64,000 bases of DNA from positions 1-64,000 of the forward strand of contig NZ_JAPQNT010000007.1 in assembly GCF_028867965.1 (NCBI RefSeq). The letters are read 5' to 3'. Positions within the stretch are counted from its first letter, which is position 1, and each line of letters opens with the position of its first letter. The notes beneath the pieces were generated by a model, which searched no databases, had not been told where the DNA came from, and saw only the letters and a list, made by a program, of their open reading frames with translations. The translations under genes and the position numbers were made by a program. The DNA is from Flavobacterium sp. SUN046. Lineage in GTDB: Bacteria > Bacteroidota > Bacteroidia > Flavobacteriales > Flavobacteriaceae. Positions 42,619-52,161 of the stretch are shown here, piece by piece.

Positions 42619-43338
42619 TTATTTAGTAGTTTCTACTTTTTTTCTTTCAGCAATTAATGCATTTAGTTTTTTGCCGTACAATGATTTTGCAATTTTTGGC
42701 GTCATTGATTTTTGAATAGTATCAAGGTACTTTAAATTGATATCATAAATTTCTGCAACGGCTACATAAGGTGCAATATCATAATCAGCATGGTTTACTG
42801 CAAAATTAGTTGTGTAGAGGTATTTTCGTTTTAAAATATTATCTTGTTCTGTTTGAATTTTTGCTATTTCGGCATTATTATTTGCTTTTAGTGCATCGAA
42901 TCTCTTTTGAACCAAATCAAGATTTTGATCTACATAACGCGATACTACTTTTTTATATTCATCATATAATTCTTGATTTTTAGAACCAGTAATTTTAGAA
43001 TCGGCAGTAAAAAAATCTAAAGAAGATTCAATATTTATTGTTCCAGGTTCTACAAAAAACGGAAGATTATTATCAACAGAATTTGAAACACCGCGATCTA
43101 AAAACAAATAAAACATTTCGGGAGAATCTATATTAATATCACTTGAAAAATGAGAATCACCATCAATTTTAATGGTATCCAATGCTACAAGCGTTGTGTC
43201 TTTAATATGTTGGATATATAGCGTGCCTTTTTTTAATCCTTTTATATTTCCGGTGATATGTAAATTTTTATCTGATTTTTTTTCAGAGCATGAAGAAAGT
43301 GCTATTAATGATAATAAACTGATGTATATTTTTTTCAT
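42619..43338 (-). CDS. DUF4369 lipoprotein
   Basis: 239 residues. A lipobox leader (LLSLIALSSC) is followed by a DUF4369-type beta domain (LHITGNIKGLKKGTLYIQHI, DTIKIDGDSHFSS, FFVEPGTINIES) and a helical C-terminus (QKRFDALKANNNAEIAKIQ). In Bacteroidota this domain often precedes a thioredoxin-like domain, which is absent here. Function is unknown. Confidence 0.86.
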   Translation of the reverse strand: MKKIYISLLSLIALSSCSEKKSDKNLHITGNIKGLKKGTLYIQHIKDTTLVALDTIKIDGDSHFSSDINIDSPEMFYLFLDRGVSNSVDNNLPFFVEPGTINIESSLDFFTADSKITGSKNQELYDEYKKVVSRYVDQNLDLVQKRFDALKANNNAEIAKIQTEQDNILKRKYLYTTNFAVNHADYDIAPYVAVAEIYDINLKYLDTIQKSMTPKIAKSLYGKKLNALIAERKKVETTK

Positions 43339-43365
43339 AATTTTTTATTTTCGGCAAAATAATAA

Positions 43366-43401
43366 AAAAATCCCCAATTTACAGCATAAATTGAGGATTT
43401 A
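43366..43401 (-). terminator. Intrinsic terminator after the M61 peptidase gene
   Basis: AAATCC-CAATTTA pairs with TAAATTG-AGGATTT (43368-43400) with one mismatch, flanked by A and T runs. It ends the M61 gene, which lies to the right on the minus strand. Confidence 0.7.
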
Positions 43402-43421
43402 AAAAATGGATATATTCAAGT

Positions 43422-45281
43422 TTATCCTTTTAACCAAGCATCTTTTATAGTTGCTTTTGTGGTGTCTACAATATGATAACCTTCAGATTCTTCATAAGAT
43501 AAACTTACTTTTCCTGATAGTACTTGTTCTTTTCCTTCACGTCTTATTTTGAATGTTACTGCATCACCATTTCTCCAGTTTTGAGCAGCAACCATCATTT
43601 CAGACAGATTATCTAAATTATAATCAGTTCCGTTTACAGCAGTAATCACATCGTCACCTTTTAAACCTATAGAAGTCAAAAACGGATTTAAGTCGGCATT
43701 ATTTTTAACCAAAATCTCTTTGGTTGTTGGATTGCCACTAATTCCAGCTGATTTTTTAAATAAAAACGGATTTACAGCTTTGGATATTTTTGATTTAGCA
43801 ATTCCCACTTTTGCAAAATAAACATCATACGGAATTGGAGTAGTTCCTGAAACATAAGTTGTTAAAAAATCGCCAACTTCGGGATAAGTTAATTGGGTAA
43901 TTTTATCAAAAAGTTCGTTATCATTAAAAGGTTTTTTCGGACCAAATTCAGTGGTTAATTTTTGCATCAAATCAAGAATTCCTTTTTGACCATTGCTTTT
44001 TTCTCTAATTATTATATCAATACACATTCCGATTAACGCACCTTTTTCATAAACATTCAAATATTGATCCTTGTATGGTGCAACCAAAACATTTTCGCTC
44101 ATTGTAGTAAATGACATTTTATCGTTCATTCTACTAGCATTTTTAATTTTGCCAACCATTCGTTTGTAAAAAGCTTCTTCATCAATTAAACCTTGATTTA
44201 CTTGAAAAAGATTAGCAAAATATTCAGTTACACCTTCATACATCCATAAGTGTTTGGACATTTTAGGTGAATTAAAATCGAAGTAATGAATTTCGTTCGA
44301 GTGAACTCCGAGTGGCGTAACTATGTGAAAAAACTCATGCGAAACCACATCTATAATTTGTTTTCCTAACATGCTTGATTGCATCATTTCTGGAAAAACA
44401 ACCGAAGTTGAACTGTTGTGTTCTAAAGCACCAAATCCTTTTGCATCTTTGGCTTTTATGTCAGACAAATAGAGCAAAACAGTGTAGCGTTTATTGGTGT
44501 TTATTGGTCCAAGAAATTTCTTTTGAGCGCGCATGCATTTTTCTAAATCAGCCGTAAGCGCTTTAGCAGTATGCTTTCCTGTTGGCGAATAAACACTTAG
44601 CAAAATATCCATTCCGTCAACATTAAAAGTGGTGTAATCTGGCGCCGAATACATAATTGGATTGTCAACCAAATCGTTATATCGTGAAACTATGAAAGTA
44701 TCTGAAAGATTACTGTTGTCAGAATCTATTAAAGAAGTTGCACCAAAAAGTGTATCTGGATGCAAGATTGTAACATTGTAAGTCAAATCTTTTTTATTAT
44801 CGAAGAAACCAACGAATCCATGATTGTTTAGCATGAAATTTTTACCTTCTAAAATATTAGTTCCTGCTGGCGAAAATATACCACTACCAAATCCGCCACC
44901 GCTTTCAACATCATAAGTATCGTTTACCCAATAGGTGATTTTTTGAAGTTTTTTGGCATTTTTAATTGACCAAGAATTTGTGTCAGCTTTTGTAACTTCT
45001 AAGGCTGTTCCATTTGCATCAACGGCTTTGAAATCGTCTATAAATTTGCCATAATCATCTTCAGAATAAGTTCCCGGAATGATTTTAGGAATGTGATATA
45101 CTATTTCATCAGTTGTAATTGCAGGAGCAGTAATGGTAACCATAACTTTGTCATCTTTAACATTGTTAAGATTAATTGTAACTCCAATTTCATTAACTTC
45201 TGTTTTAGTAGCTATTGTTGCTGTTGGTTTGCAACTCCATAATAATGAAAGAATAGATAAGCTTAAAATAATTTTTTTCAT
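43422..45281 (-). CDS. M61-family metallopeptidase with PDZ domain (lipoprotein)
   Basis: 619 residues. The leader ends in a lipobox Cys17 (LLWSC). The peptidase domain holds the zinc motif His315-Glu316-x-x-His319 (SHEFFHIV) and the third ligand in EGVTEYFANL. A PDZ domain is near the C-terminus (PFLTSIGLKGDDVITAVNGTDY, in part). M61 enzymes are glycyl aminopeptidases in characterised cases. It is placed in the periplasm or outer membrane. Confidence 0.93.
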   Translation of the reverse strand: MKKIILSLSILSLLWSCKPTATIATKTEVNEIGVTINLNNVKDDKVMVTITAPAITTDEIVYHIPKIIPGTYSEDDYGKFIDDFKAVDANGTALEVTKADTNSWSIKNAKKLQKITYWVNDTYDVESGGGFGSGIFSPAGTNILEGKNFMLNNHGFVGFFDNKKDLTYNVTILHPDTLFGATSLIDSDNSNLSDTFIVSRYNDLVDNPIMYSAPDYTTFNVDGMDILLSVYSPTGKHTAKALTADLEKCMRAQKKFLGPINTNKRYTVLLYLSDIKAKDAKGFGALEHNSSTSVVFPEMMQSSMLGKQIIDVVSHEFFHIVTPLGVHSNEIHYFDFNSPKMSKHLWMYEGVTEYFANLFQVNQGLIDEEAFYKRMVGKIKNASRMNDKMSFTTMSENVLVAPYKDQYLNVYEKGALIGMCIDIIIREKSNGQKGILDLMQKLTTEFGPKKPFNDNELFDKITQLTYPEVGDFLTTYVSGTTPIPYDVYFAKVGIAKSKISKAVNPFLFKKSAGISGNPTTKEILVKNNADLNPFLTSIGLKGDDVITAVNGTDYNLDNLSEMMVAAQNWRNGDAVTFKIRREGKEQVLSGKVSLSYEESEGYHIVDTTKATIKDAWLKG

Positions 45282-45331
45282 TGAAATACATTTTGGATTA
45301 TTAGTAGTTCAAAAAATAGTTTTGTTACAAA

Positions 45332-46270
45332 TTAAATAGAATTTGTAAATTTAGCAATACATGTTATTAACTCAGGAATAACTGGTAATTTAGAATTAGA
45401 ATAGGATTTTATATTATCATCGTCGTTTAAAATTTCTTTAAAAATGTGGTTCATATTTTCGATAATTTTTAACTCTGATTTTGGTGTTGCGTTGTGCAAT
45501 AATTCGGCATCCGAAGTTGGAACCTGAATATCTTTAGTGCCATTGATGATTAAAATTGGAATATGTAATTTTTTAATTTCTGAAATCGGATTGTATTTTA
45601 TCCAAGAAATCATGTAGGGTTGAATACTTTCTCTAAACAAAGAAGCCAGCATTGGATTTTTGTTTTCAAATGTTTTACCTTCTTTTAAAATTGCTAAATC
45701 TTTATCTACAGCTTCTTTCATTGCTGGTGAATTTTTTGCAATTTGTTCTGATAAAATTTCATCAATTGGTCGTCCAGGACCAGCAATTGATACATAACCG
45801 TCGGCATTACCATTGGCTGCAACCATGCCAATTAATGAACCTTCACTATGACCAGCAATAATAATTTTGGCATATTTTTTTTGAACTTTAAAATAGGCAA
45901 TTACGTCTTTTGCATCATTTATAAAATCTTCAAAAACAACTGATTTTTCATCAATAGTCTTTCCATCTAATTTATTTAGACCTCTTTTGTCATAACTAAA
46001 AACAGCAATGCCGTTTTGAGTCAAACCTTCGGCTAAAAATTTCAAAGAGTTATTTACGCCGCCAATTGTACTATTTCCATTTCGGTTAGTTGGACCTGAG
46101 CCTGCAATTAAAATTACTAATTTGGTTTTCTTACTAATTTTTTCTGGTAAGAAAAGTGTTCCTTTTAGTAAAGAATTAACTTCAATTTCTTGAGTTACAA
46201 TTTCTTTTTTTTCTTGCGAAACCATTGTTATTGTTACTAGTAAAAATACTATTTGTATAAAATTTTTCAT
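45332..46270 (-). CDS. Secreted alpha/beta hydrolase
   Basis: 312 residues with a signal peptide ending near MVSQ. The alpha/beta hydrolase core is seen in LVILIAGSGPTNRNGN (oxyanion region), FSYDKRGL, the nucleophile elbow GHSEGSLIG, the acid in INGTKDIQVP and a terminal His in MNHIFK. The substrate is unknown. It is the last gene of a four-gene unit with a Yip1-like membrane protein and a DUF2089 regulator. Confidence 0.9.
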   Translation of the reverse strand: MKNFIQIVFLLVTITMVSQEKKEIVTQEIEVNSLLKGTLFLPEKISKKTKLVILIAGSGPTNRNGNSTIGGVNNSLKFLAEGLTQNGIAVFSYDKRGLNKLDGKTIDEKSVVFEDFINDAKDVIAYFKVQKKYAKIIIAGHSEGSLIGMVAANGNADGYVSIAGPGRPIDEILSEQIAKNSPAMKEAVDKDLAILKEGKTFENKNPMLASLFRESIQPYMISWIKYNPISEIKKLHIPILIINGTKDIQVPTSDAELLHNATPKSELKIIENMNHIFKEILNDDDNIKSYSNSKLPVIPELITCIAKFTNSI

Positions 46271-46272
46271 GT

Positions 46273-46614
46273 TTATTTTGAATTTAATAGTTGTAAAGTT
46301 TCTTGTGGATTTTTAACTTGAATGTATAATTTTGTAAAAATGTGATTTTGTAATTCAACAATTACGGCATTTTTTTCGACCATTACATCCCAAAAATTTT
46401 GTTTTCCTCTTAAAAAATAAGTTCCAGCGGTTATTAAAAACGGAATATGAGTTCCTAATCTAAAACCCGGAAATTTATGAAGTTCTTGTTGGTCTTGATA
46501 AGCTCTAATAACATTTTTTTTAGGAACAGTTATACTACTTTTTAAAGCCCAAATTTGGTGAAAACCCGAAAGTTTAAAAATGAAATTATCTTGTGTTTGT
46601 TGAATAGTTATCAT
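46273..46614 (-). CDS. Small protein of unknown function
   Basis: 113 residues with alternating hydrophobic beta strands (FIFKLSGFHQIWALKSSITV, KNFWDVMVEKNAVIVELQN), reminiscent of PH-like domains, and no signal peptide. I do not recognise the family. It lies 2 bp from each neighbour, so it belongs to the same operon as the hydrolase and the membrane protein. Confidence 0.75.
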   Translation of the reverse strand: MITIQQTQDNFIFKLSGFHQIWALKSSITVPKKNVIRAYQDQQELHKFPGFRLGTHIPFLITAGTYFLRGKQNFWDVMVEKNAVIVELQNHIFTKLYIQVKNPQETLQLLNSK

Positions 46615-46616
46615 AG

Positions 46617-47204
46617 TTAGTTGAATTTTGAAATTAGTATTTTAGAAATTAGTTCGCTTAAAATTAGTACTGCAATAAATAATAAAACTGATTTTGTGGT
46701 TTTTGCATTAGTTGCAATTTTGAATCCATTAAACAACAACGCGATTGACCAAACTACAAATGCTAAATTTAAAATTCCACAACTAATTAAAAAAGCTATT
46801 TCTGTAGAAGTAATTTTTTCTATAGTATAATTTTTTGTAAAAAATGACTTTGCTAATTTATCGGTGACATGAAATGAATAACTGTTTATATTTTGAAATA
46901 ATAAAATATAAAAAGGAATTTTAGAAATTAAAGTTGTTGAAATAATATCAATAAATCGGGTCTTTTTATTTATATATTTTCCGATTAAAAATAATAGAGT
47001 TGATAAGCAAATAAAATCAATTAAAATATCTACAATTGGTTGTGTAGTTTTTACTTTTTCTACAAAATGTAAGTCTAAAACTCCGTCAAATCTTGCATTG
47101 AAAAGTATAGCCAGAAAACTTCCAAACATTGTCGTCAATATACCAGTAATTACCAATTGTTTTTCTGAATAGCGTTCAAACGGATTCAATATTATTTTTA
47201 TCAT
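46617..47204 (-). CDS. Yip1-like membrane protein
   Basis: 195 residues with about five membrane segments and an N-terminal NPFERYSEKQLVITG, the usual opening of bacterial Yip1-domain proteins. It overlaps the DUF2089 gene by 4 bp (ATGA). Its role is unknown; it is probably controlled by, or works with, the zinc-ribbon protein translated ahead of it. Confidence 0.78.
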   Translation of the reverse strand: MIKIILNPFERYSEKQLVITGILTTMFGSFLAILFNARFDGVLDLHFVEKVKTTQPIVDILIDFICLSTLLFLIGKYINKKTRFIDIISTTLISKIPFYILLFQNINSYSFHVTDKLAKSFFTKNYTIEKITSTEIAFLISCGILNLAFVVWSIALLFNGFKIATNAKTTKSVLLFIAVLILSELISKILISKFN

Positions 47205-47488
47205 AAAATTTCAGATTTAGATTTTAAATGATTTATTTTTTGAATAATATCATCCAATTTATTTCTAACTGTTGGATAACTATTTCCCATTTGGGTAGCC
47301 ATTTCTTTCAAACTTCCGCTGGTTAAGAAAAATTGCAATATAAAATTTTGTTCTTCTTCGGATATTTGTAGTAATAATGGAAGTGAATAATTGCCAGAAA
47401 CTGAAGTCAAACAATTGCTACAACTTAATTGTGTTACTGATAATGAACTTTCACAACTCGGACATTGTATTGGGAGTTTTGGTTTCAT
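47201..47488 (-). CDS. DUF2089 zinc-ribbon/HTH regulator
   Basis: 95 residues. Two CxxC pairs at the N-terminus (CPSCESSLSVTQLSCSNC) make a zinc ribbon. A C-terminal helix-turn-helix follows (LKEMATQMGNSYPTVRNKLD), as in DUF2089. It is likely a small DNA-binding regulator of its own operon. Confidence 0.88.
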   Translation of the reverse strand: MKPKLPIQCPSCESSLSVTQLSCSNCLTSVSGNYSLPLLLQISEEEQNFILQFFLTSGSLKEMATQMGNSYPTVRNKLDDIIQKINHLKSKSEIL

Positions 47489-47604
47489 ATAAATGAATTT
47501 AGAATAAGCAAATTTAAATAATATTTATATATGATTTAATAAAATCAATAATTATTTTAATAAAATTAATTTTATAAAAATTTTATTTAATTTTAAAAAA
47601 TAAA

Positions 47605-47629
47605 AAAAGCGATAATTTCTTACCGCTTT
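47605..47629 (-). terminator. Possible terminator after the DUF2805 gene
   Basis: AAAGCGATAA can pair with TTACCGCTTT with one mismatch, with an A run before it. It is 18 bp past the stop codon. Confidence 0.5.
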
Positions 47630-47647
47630 CAATTGTAAATTATCATT

Positions 47648-47923
47648 TTAATCAAATTTATTTTTTATATAATATTTACCTTCTAAATCATCATCGAAGT
47701 CTTTAGTAAATGGTTTAGGTTTGGGTTTGCTTGCACTTGCTTTCTTTTTCCAAAGTTCAAAATTGTCTTTAGATAATCGTTTACGCATAATTTCGATAAC
47801 TTCGTTTTCAGTTATTCCAAATTCAGCTTTTAATACTTCATAAGGTTTTTTTTCTTCTTGAGCCATACTAAAAACTCGCTCTAATTGCTCATTGTCGAGT
47901 TCTACTTTTTTACTCTTTTTCAT
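47648..47923 (-). CDS. DUF2805 (TIGR03643) small protein
   Basis: 91 residues. ELDNEQLERVFSMAQEEKKPYEV with GITENEVIEIMRKRLSKDNFELW (both in part) is the family core, followed by a Lys/Pro linker and DLEGKYYIKNKFD. It is cytosolic, with no known function. The 204-bp gap to alkB is AT-rich and holds nothing else I can name. Confidence 0.86.
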   Translation of the reverse strand: MKKSKKVELDNEQLERVFSMAQEEKKPYEVLKAEFGITENEVIEIMRKRLSKDNFELWKKKASASKPKPKPFTKDFDDDLEGKYYIKNKFD

Positions 47924-48127
47924 TACTTGAAAAACACATTTAACGTTAATTTTTAAATTCTAATCAATTTATATACCAATATTAAGAAAAAAAATAATTA
48001 CTTTCTAATATCAATGTAAAATTTTTAGTTTTCTTGACAAAGACTTTTTTTTGAAGCATTATTTTAATCTAATTTTTAGATTTATTATTCAATTTTAAAT
48101 CATATAATCATCAATAAAATAAAACTC

Positions 48128-48730
48128 TTATTTGATACAGCGAAAAGTTAAATTTATACGTTCACCAATATCTTTAGAAGTTTTCGGAATTTGATGTTTC
48201 CAAAAATGCTGTGTTTCACCTTTCATTATCAGTAAACTTCCGTTTTGTAATGTAATTTTTAGTTTAGATTCGGGAAAGGAATTATGTTGCAAATGAAAAA
48301 CTCGTTCGGCACCAAAAGTAACCGATGCAATTGCAGGATTTCGTCCTAATTCTTTCTCATTATCGGCATGCCATCCATTACTATCTTTACCATTACGGTA
48401 TAAGTTGAGTAAAACAGTTGTGAAATTTTCAGGGCAAACTTCTTCAATTTCATTTTTTATAAACATTAATAACGAATTCCAATCATGCGGTTGCATTACA
48501 ATATTAGAATAGGAGTACGGCTTACCTTCGTTACCAAAAAGTGCTGTTAAGCGTGGTTGCGGATGTGTTTTTCCAAAAACGGTTATGTTATCTTGTTGCC
48601 AAGGAATTTCGGCATGTAATTTTTCAAATAACATTTTCGATTGAACAATATCAAAAAAATTAGGATAATATTCAATTATGGCATTTGGTAAGTCAAACGA
48701 AATTTTTTCTGATGGAAATAGCGAATTCAT
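48128..48730 (-). CDS. alkB: AlkB-type 2-oxoglutarate/Fe(II) dioxygenase
   Basis: 200 residues. Iron ligands His121 and Asp123 (NGWHADNEKELGRN) and His179 (WKHQIPK) are present, with the 2-oxoglutarate-binding RINLTFR (Arg191). It removes alkyl groups from damaged nucleic acid bases. This shorter form resembles the ALKBH2/3-type bacterial branch, with PQPRLTALFG near residue 60. Confidence 0.93.
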   Translation of the reverse strand: MNSLFPSEKISFDLPNAIIEYYPNFFDIVQSKMLFEKLHAEIPWQQDNITVFGKTHPQPRLTALFGNEGKPYSYSNIVMQPHDWNSLLMFIKNEIEEVCPENFTTVLLNLYRNGKDSNGWHADNEKELGRNPAIASVTFGAERVFHLQHNSFPESKLKITLQNGSLLIMKGETQHFWKHQIPKTSKDIGERINLTFRCIK

Positions 48731-48746
48731 TTATCAAAAATAAAAA

Positions 48747-48778
48747 AAAACGATGGAAATATACCATCGTTTTTTTTA
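48747..48778 (-). terminator. Intrinsic terminator after aqpZ
   Basis: ACGATGG (48750-48756) pairs with CCATCGT (48764-48770), flanked by A and T runs. It lies between the aqpZ stop and the alkB start. Confidence 0.85.
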
Positions 48779-48796
48779 AAAATCTAAGAAAAAATA

Positions 48797-49519
48797 TTAT
48801 TCAGAATCATTATTCTGAAGTAAGTTTTTATAAAGTAATCCTCCAACAATCGCTCCTAAAATTGGAGCTACCCAAAATAACCATACTTGTGATAATGGTT
48901 CGCCTTGGGTAAACAAAGCTTGAGATAAAGAACGTGCAGGATTTACAGAAGTATTAGTTATTGGAATACTTATTAAATGAATTAATGTTAATGCAAAACC
49001 AATTGCAACACCAGCAAATTTTCCATTTGCAAATTTATCTGTAGCGCCAAGAATAACAAGTAGGAAGAACATTGTTAGCAAAAATTCTGCTGTAAAACAT
49101 GAAATCATTGAATATCCATCTGGCGAAAAACTATCGTATCCATTTGTAGCAAAGGCACCAGCGGATGTATTATCAATTTTAAAACCAGATTTTCCAGATA
49201 AAATATAAAAAAGTGAACCAGCTGCAGCTGTTGCTCCAATGCATTGAGCAAGAATGTAAGGTAATAAATCTTTAATAGAAAATCGTCCGCTAGCCCATAG
49301 CCCAAATGAGACCGCTGGGTTAAAATGTCCACCAGAAATATGCCCAACAGCATAGGCCATTGTTAGTACTGTAAGGCCAAATGCAAGTGCAACTCCTGCA
49401 AATCCGATGCCTAAGTGTAAACCAGTTGGTGTTACGTATCCAGCAGCAAATAATGCACTACCACATCCGCCGAATACCAACCAAAAAGTTCCAAAAAATT
49501 CTGCAAATAATTTTTTCAT
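48797..49519 (-). CDS. aqpZ: Aquaporin Z
   Basis: 240 residues with six membrane segments and both NPA motifs (residues 67-69 and 193-195). The segment [16 protein letters not shown] nearly matches E. coli AqpZ, including the His and Arg of the selectivity filter, so a water channel is expected rather than a glycerol facilitator. It starts 18 bp after the DoxX gene ends and is likely cotranscribed with it. Confidence 0.95.
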   Translation of the reverse strand: MKKLFAEFFGTFWLVFGGCGSALFAAGYVTPTGLHLGIGFAGVALAFGLTVLTMAYAVGHISGGHFNPAVSFGLWASGRFSIKDLLPYILAQCIGATAAAGSLFYILSGKSGFKIDNTSAGAFATNGYDSFSPDGYSMISCFTAEFLLTMFFLLVILGATDKFANGKFAGVAIGFALTLIHLISIPITNTSVNPARSLSQALFTQGEPLSQVWLFWVAPILGAIVGGLLYKNLLQNNDSE

Positions 49520-49537
49520 AATATTTAGTTTTGTTAG

Positions 49538-49912
49538 TTAAAGATTAATAATCGAGAAATTGGCATATTGATAAGCCCAAAAAATCAATAAAAATTGAAT
49601 TGGTAATCTTAAAATTAAAACCCATTTCGGTAATCCTAAATGAGCCTTCTCATTAGTGAGCATGTATATATTAGCTGGAAAAATACAAACTAATAATATC
49701 ATTATTGAAATAGCAGCTAAACTTGAAAATATTGGAATCAATAAAAATATACCTAAAAGTATCTCAATAAAACCAACTAGTTCGTTTACAACTACTTTAT
49801 CCTTAATAAATGACGGAATTATCTTGCAATAAATTTCATTTTTTATAAAATGATTTAGTCCCGCAATTACGTAGAATAATGCCATGATGACAAGGTGCCA
49901 AGGTTTGTCCAT
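49538..49912 (-). CDS. DoxX-family membrane protein
   Basis: 124 residues with four membrane segments: LVIMALFYVIAGLNHFIKNE, LVGFIEILLGIFLLI, AAISIMILLVCIFPANIYM and LPIQFLLIFWAY. The AGLNHF and ILLGIFLLIP elements fit DoxX/DUF417-like proteins. Function is unknown beyond membrane location. Confidence 0.82.
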   Translation of the reverse strand: MDKPWHLVIMALFYVIAGLNHFIKNEIYCKIIPSFIKDKVVVNELVGFIEILLGIFLLIPIFSSLAAISIMILLVCIFPANIYMLTNEKAHLGLPKWVLILRLPIQFLLIFWAYQYANFSIINL

Positions 49913-49989
49913 ATTTTCATATATTTATTACGAAAATATAAAAAAATTAACATAAAAGTGATAATGTAGTTAAAGTTTTACAAAATAAG

Positions 49990-50907
49990 TTATTTTTTCA
50001 AAAACTTGAAATTGGCATTCATAATAATTATAGCAAAAATAATAAGTACAATTCCTAACCATTGAAATGGAATAACCTTTTCATTTAGAATAATAAATGC
50101 CATCATTACAGAAACTGGTAGTTCAAGTGCAGAAACTATACTACCAAGTCCAATTCCGGTTAAAGGAAAACCGGCATTCATTAGCATTGGCGGAATTACG
50201 GTTCCGAATAACGCCAAAATTATTCCCCATTTAAAGAAAATATCATAATTAAATGGTGTATTTTGAGTTGCTAAAGCAAAAAATAAAACAATAACAGCTC
50301 CGCCCAAAAGCATATAAAGACTACGTTGAGCTGATGAAATTTCAACAGCAACTCTATTTGCAGTAAACATAGTTGTAGTAAATGAGGCTGCGGCTAATAA
50401 ACCTAAAACTATTCCGCGCCAGTCTATTTCAACTGTACTTTGAAGAATGTTTGTTGCCAAAATAGTTCCGATAAATACTATTATTACAGCTATTATTTTA
50501 GTTTTAGAAGGTATTTTTTTTTCTAAAATCATTTCGAGAACAACACCCATCCAAACAGTTTGCATTAAGAGCACAATTCCAATTGAAACTGGAATATATT
50601 TTACAGCCAAGTAATAAAAAATACTCGTCAATCCGGTTGAAGTTCCTGCTAACATCAAGTGTTTAATATTAGTTGCAGTAGCTTTTACAACATGGTTTTT
50701 CTTTTTAGTTTTTTGCAATAGATTGATTAAAAGAATAGCAAAAATTCCCAAAATAAATTGAGCAGATATGACTTCGGCTGGAGTAAAAGGCAATCCTGTT
50801 GCTCCTTTATCGGCATAAGCTAATTTTACAAAAGTGGCTAACATTCCGTAGCTTGTTGCGCCTAATCCTACTAAAAAAACTCCTTTTAACACACTATTCT
50901 TTGACAT
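49990..50907 (-). CDS. EamA-family drug/metabolite transporter
   Basis: 305 residues with ten membrane segments arranged as two EamA repeats (LVGLGATSYGMLATFVKLAY; WRGIVLGLLAAASFTTTMFT). It ends ILNEKVIPFQWLGIVLIIFAII (in part). It is an inner-membrane exporter of an unknown metabolite. It has its own promoter (50930-50962). Confidence 0.9.
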   Translation of the reverse strand: MSKNSVLKGVFLVGLGATSYGMLATFVKLAYADKGATGLPFTPAEVISAQFILGIFAILLINLLQKTKKKNHVVKATATNIKHLMLAGTSTGLTSIFYYLAVKYIPVSIGIVLLMQTVWMGVVLEMILEKKIPSKTKIIAVIIVFIGTILATNILQSTVEIDWRGIVLGLLAAASFTTTMFTANRVAVEISSAQRSLYMLLGGAVIVLFFALATQNTPFNYDIFFKWGIILALFGTVIPPMLMNAGFPLTGIGLGSIVSALELPVSVMMAFIILNEKVIPFQWLGIVLIIFAIIIMNANFKFLKK

Positions 50908-50929
50908 TTTTTAAATTTTAAAAAGCCGA

Positions 50930-50962
50930 CAAAGATAGTTCTAAGTTGTGAGTTGAATTCAA
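50930..50962 (-). promoter_or_regulatory. Predicted promoter of the EamA transporter gene
   Basis: TATCTTTG (50930-50937, minus strand) with TTG at 50960-50962, spacer 22 bp, fits the consensus. Confidence 0.65.
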
Positions 50963-50979
50963 TTAAATTATTATTTTTT

Positions 50980-52146
50980 TTAGAAAATTCCGTTTAATTG
51001 ATTGTTTGAAATTCCGATTTTGGTGTAATCAAAATTCAATTTTTGTTTAAGTAATGTTGCATAAACGCTACGAAAATCGATTTCATGTTTTAAATCACCA
51101 TTATCTAAATCAGATAAATTTGGATTTTTACCTAAAATAGTTCCTTTATTGTTTCCACCGATAATAAACATAGGCGCTGCGGTTCCATGATCAGTTCCGT
51201 TTCCGTTGTCTTTTACACGTCTTCCAAATTCTGAAAAAACTACTAAAGTTACATTCTGCAACAATTGTGCTTTTTTCAAATCTTGATAAAAACTAAAAAT
51301 CGAATCGTTAAGTTCAGTTAATTTTCTTTCGTGAATAGCCAATTGATTATCGTGTGTGTCAAATCCGCCAAGTGATGTGTAATAGACTTTTGAATTCAGA
51401 TTTCCTTTTATCAATCGCGCAATCCATTCTAAATTTTTAGACAAACCAGTTTTTGGATAAGTAATTTCAGAAGTTGATTTTTCTAATGCTTTTTGAATTT
51501 CATCGGAACCTTCAACTACTGAATTAGCAATTTTTCTAACAAAATCCAATTGCGGATTGTCTGATAATTTTACAGTTTCTTCTTTTTCGTTTTTAACTTT
51601 AAATCGGTTTGGATCTTTAACAGTTATTGCATTGGGTTCGATACCTTTCAAAGCCAAATTATCAATACTATCAATATTAATTCCGGCAGTTGGTTGATGG
51701 TCTTTGCATTGCAAATCTAAATAGCGACCTAACCAGCCTTCGTTTAAATATTTATTAGAATCGGTAGCCGTTTGCCAAATTTCTTGACTTCTAAAATGCG
51801 AACGAATTGGCTCAGGATAACCTACATTTTGAATTACAGTTAAATCACCGTTTTGTTGCATTTGTGCAAAATCTTTTAATGCTGGATGAAATGCCATTCC
51901 TTTATTTTTTCCTACAACTGCATCTTTGTTAATAGCAATTTTAGTTCGTAAATCATAATACAATGGATTTTCATAAGGAATAAACGTGTTTAATCCATCG
52001 TTTCCGCCATTTAATTGTATAATTACCAAGCATTGTTCACCAATTACCAAATTACTTTGTGAACCAAAAGCATGTAAAAAATCAGGAAGCAAAAGCATTC
52101 CGCCAGTGAATGTTCCTGTAAGCGATAAAAAGTTTCTTCTGTTCAT
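50980..52146 (-). CDS. DUF1501 protein (Tat-exported sulfatase-like)
   Basis: 388 residues starting MNRRNFLSLTGTFTGGMLLLP, a twin-arginine-like signal. The body has QLNGGNDGLNTFIPYENPLY, HPALKDFAQM, LGGFDTHDNQLAIHERKL and VVFSEFGRRVKDNGNGTDHG (all in part), the DUF1501 alkaline-phosphatase-like pattern. It is paired with DUF1800 upstream, as in many genomes; the substrate is unknown. Confidence 0.92.
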   Translation of the reverse strand: MNRRNFLSLTGTFTGGMLLLPDFLHAFGSQSNLVIGEQCLVIIQLNGGNDGLNTFIPYENPLYYDLRTKIAINKDAVVGKNKGMAFHPALKDFAQMQQNGDLTVIQNVGYPEPIRSHFRSQEIWQTATDSNKYLNEGWLGRYLDLQCKDHQPTAGINIDSIDNLALKGIEPNAITVKDPNRFKVKNEKEETVKLSDNPQLDFVRKIANSVVEGSDEIQKALEKSTSEITYPKTGLSKNLEWIARLIKGNLNSKVYYTSLGGFDTHDNQLAIHERKLTELNDSIFSFYQDLKKAQLLQNVTLVVFSEFGRRVKDNGNGTDHGTAAPMFIIGGNNKGTILGKNPNLSDLDNGDLKHEIDFRSVYATLLKQKLNFDYTKIGISNNQLNGIF

Positions 52147-52161
52147 TTTTTCCTTTTTTTG

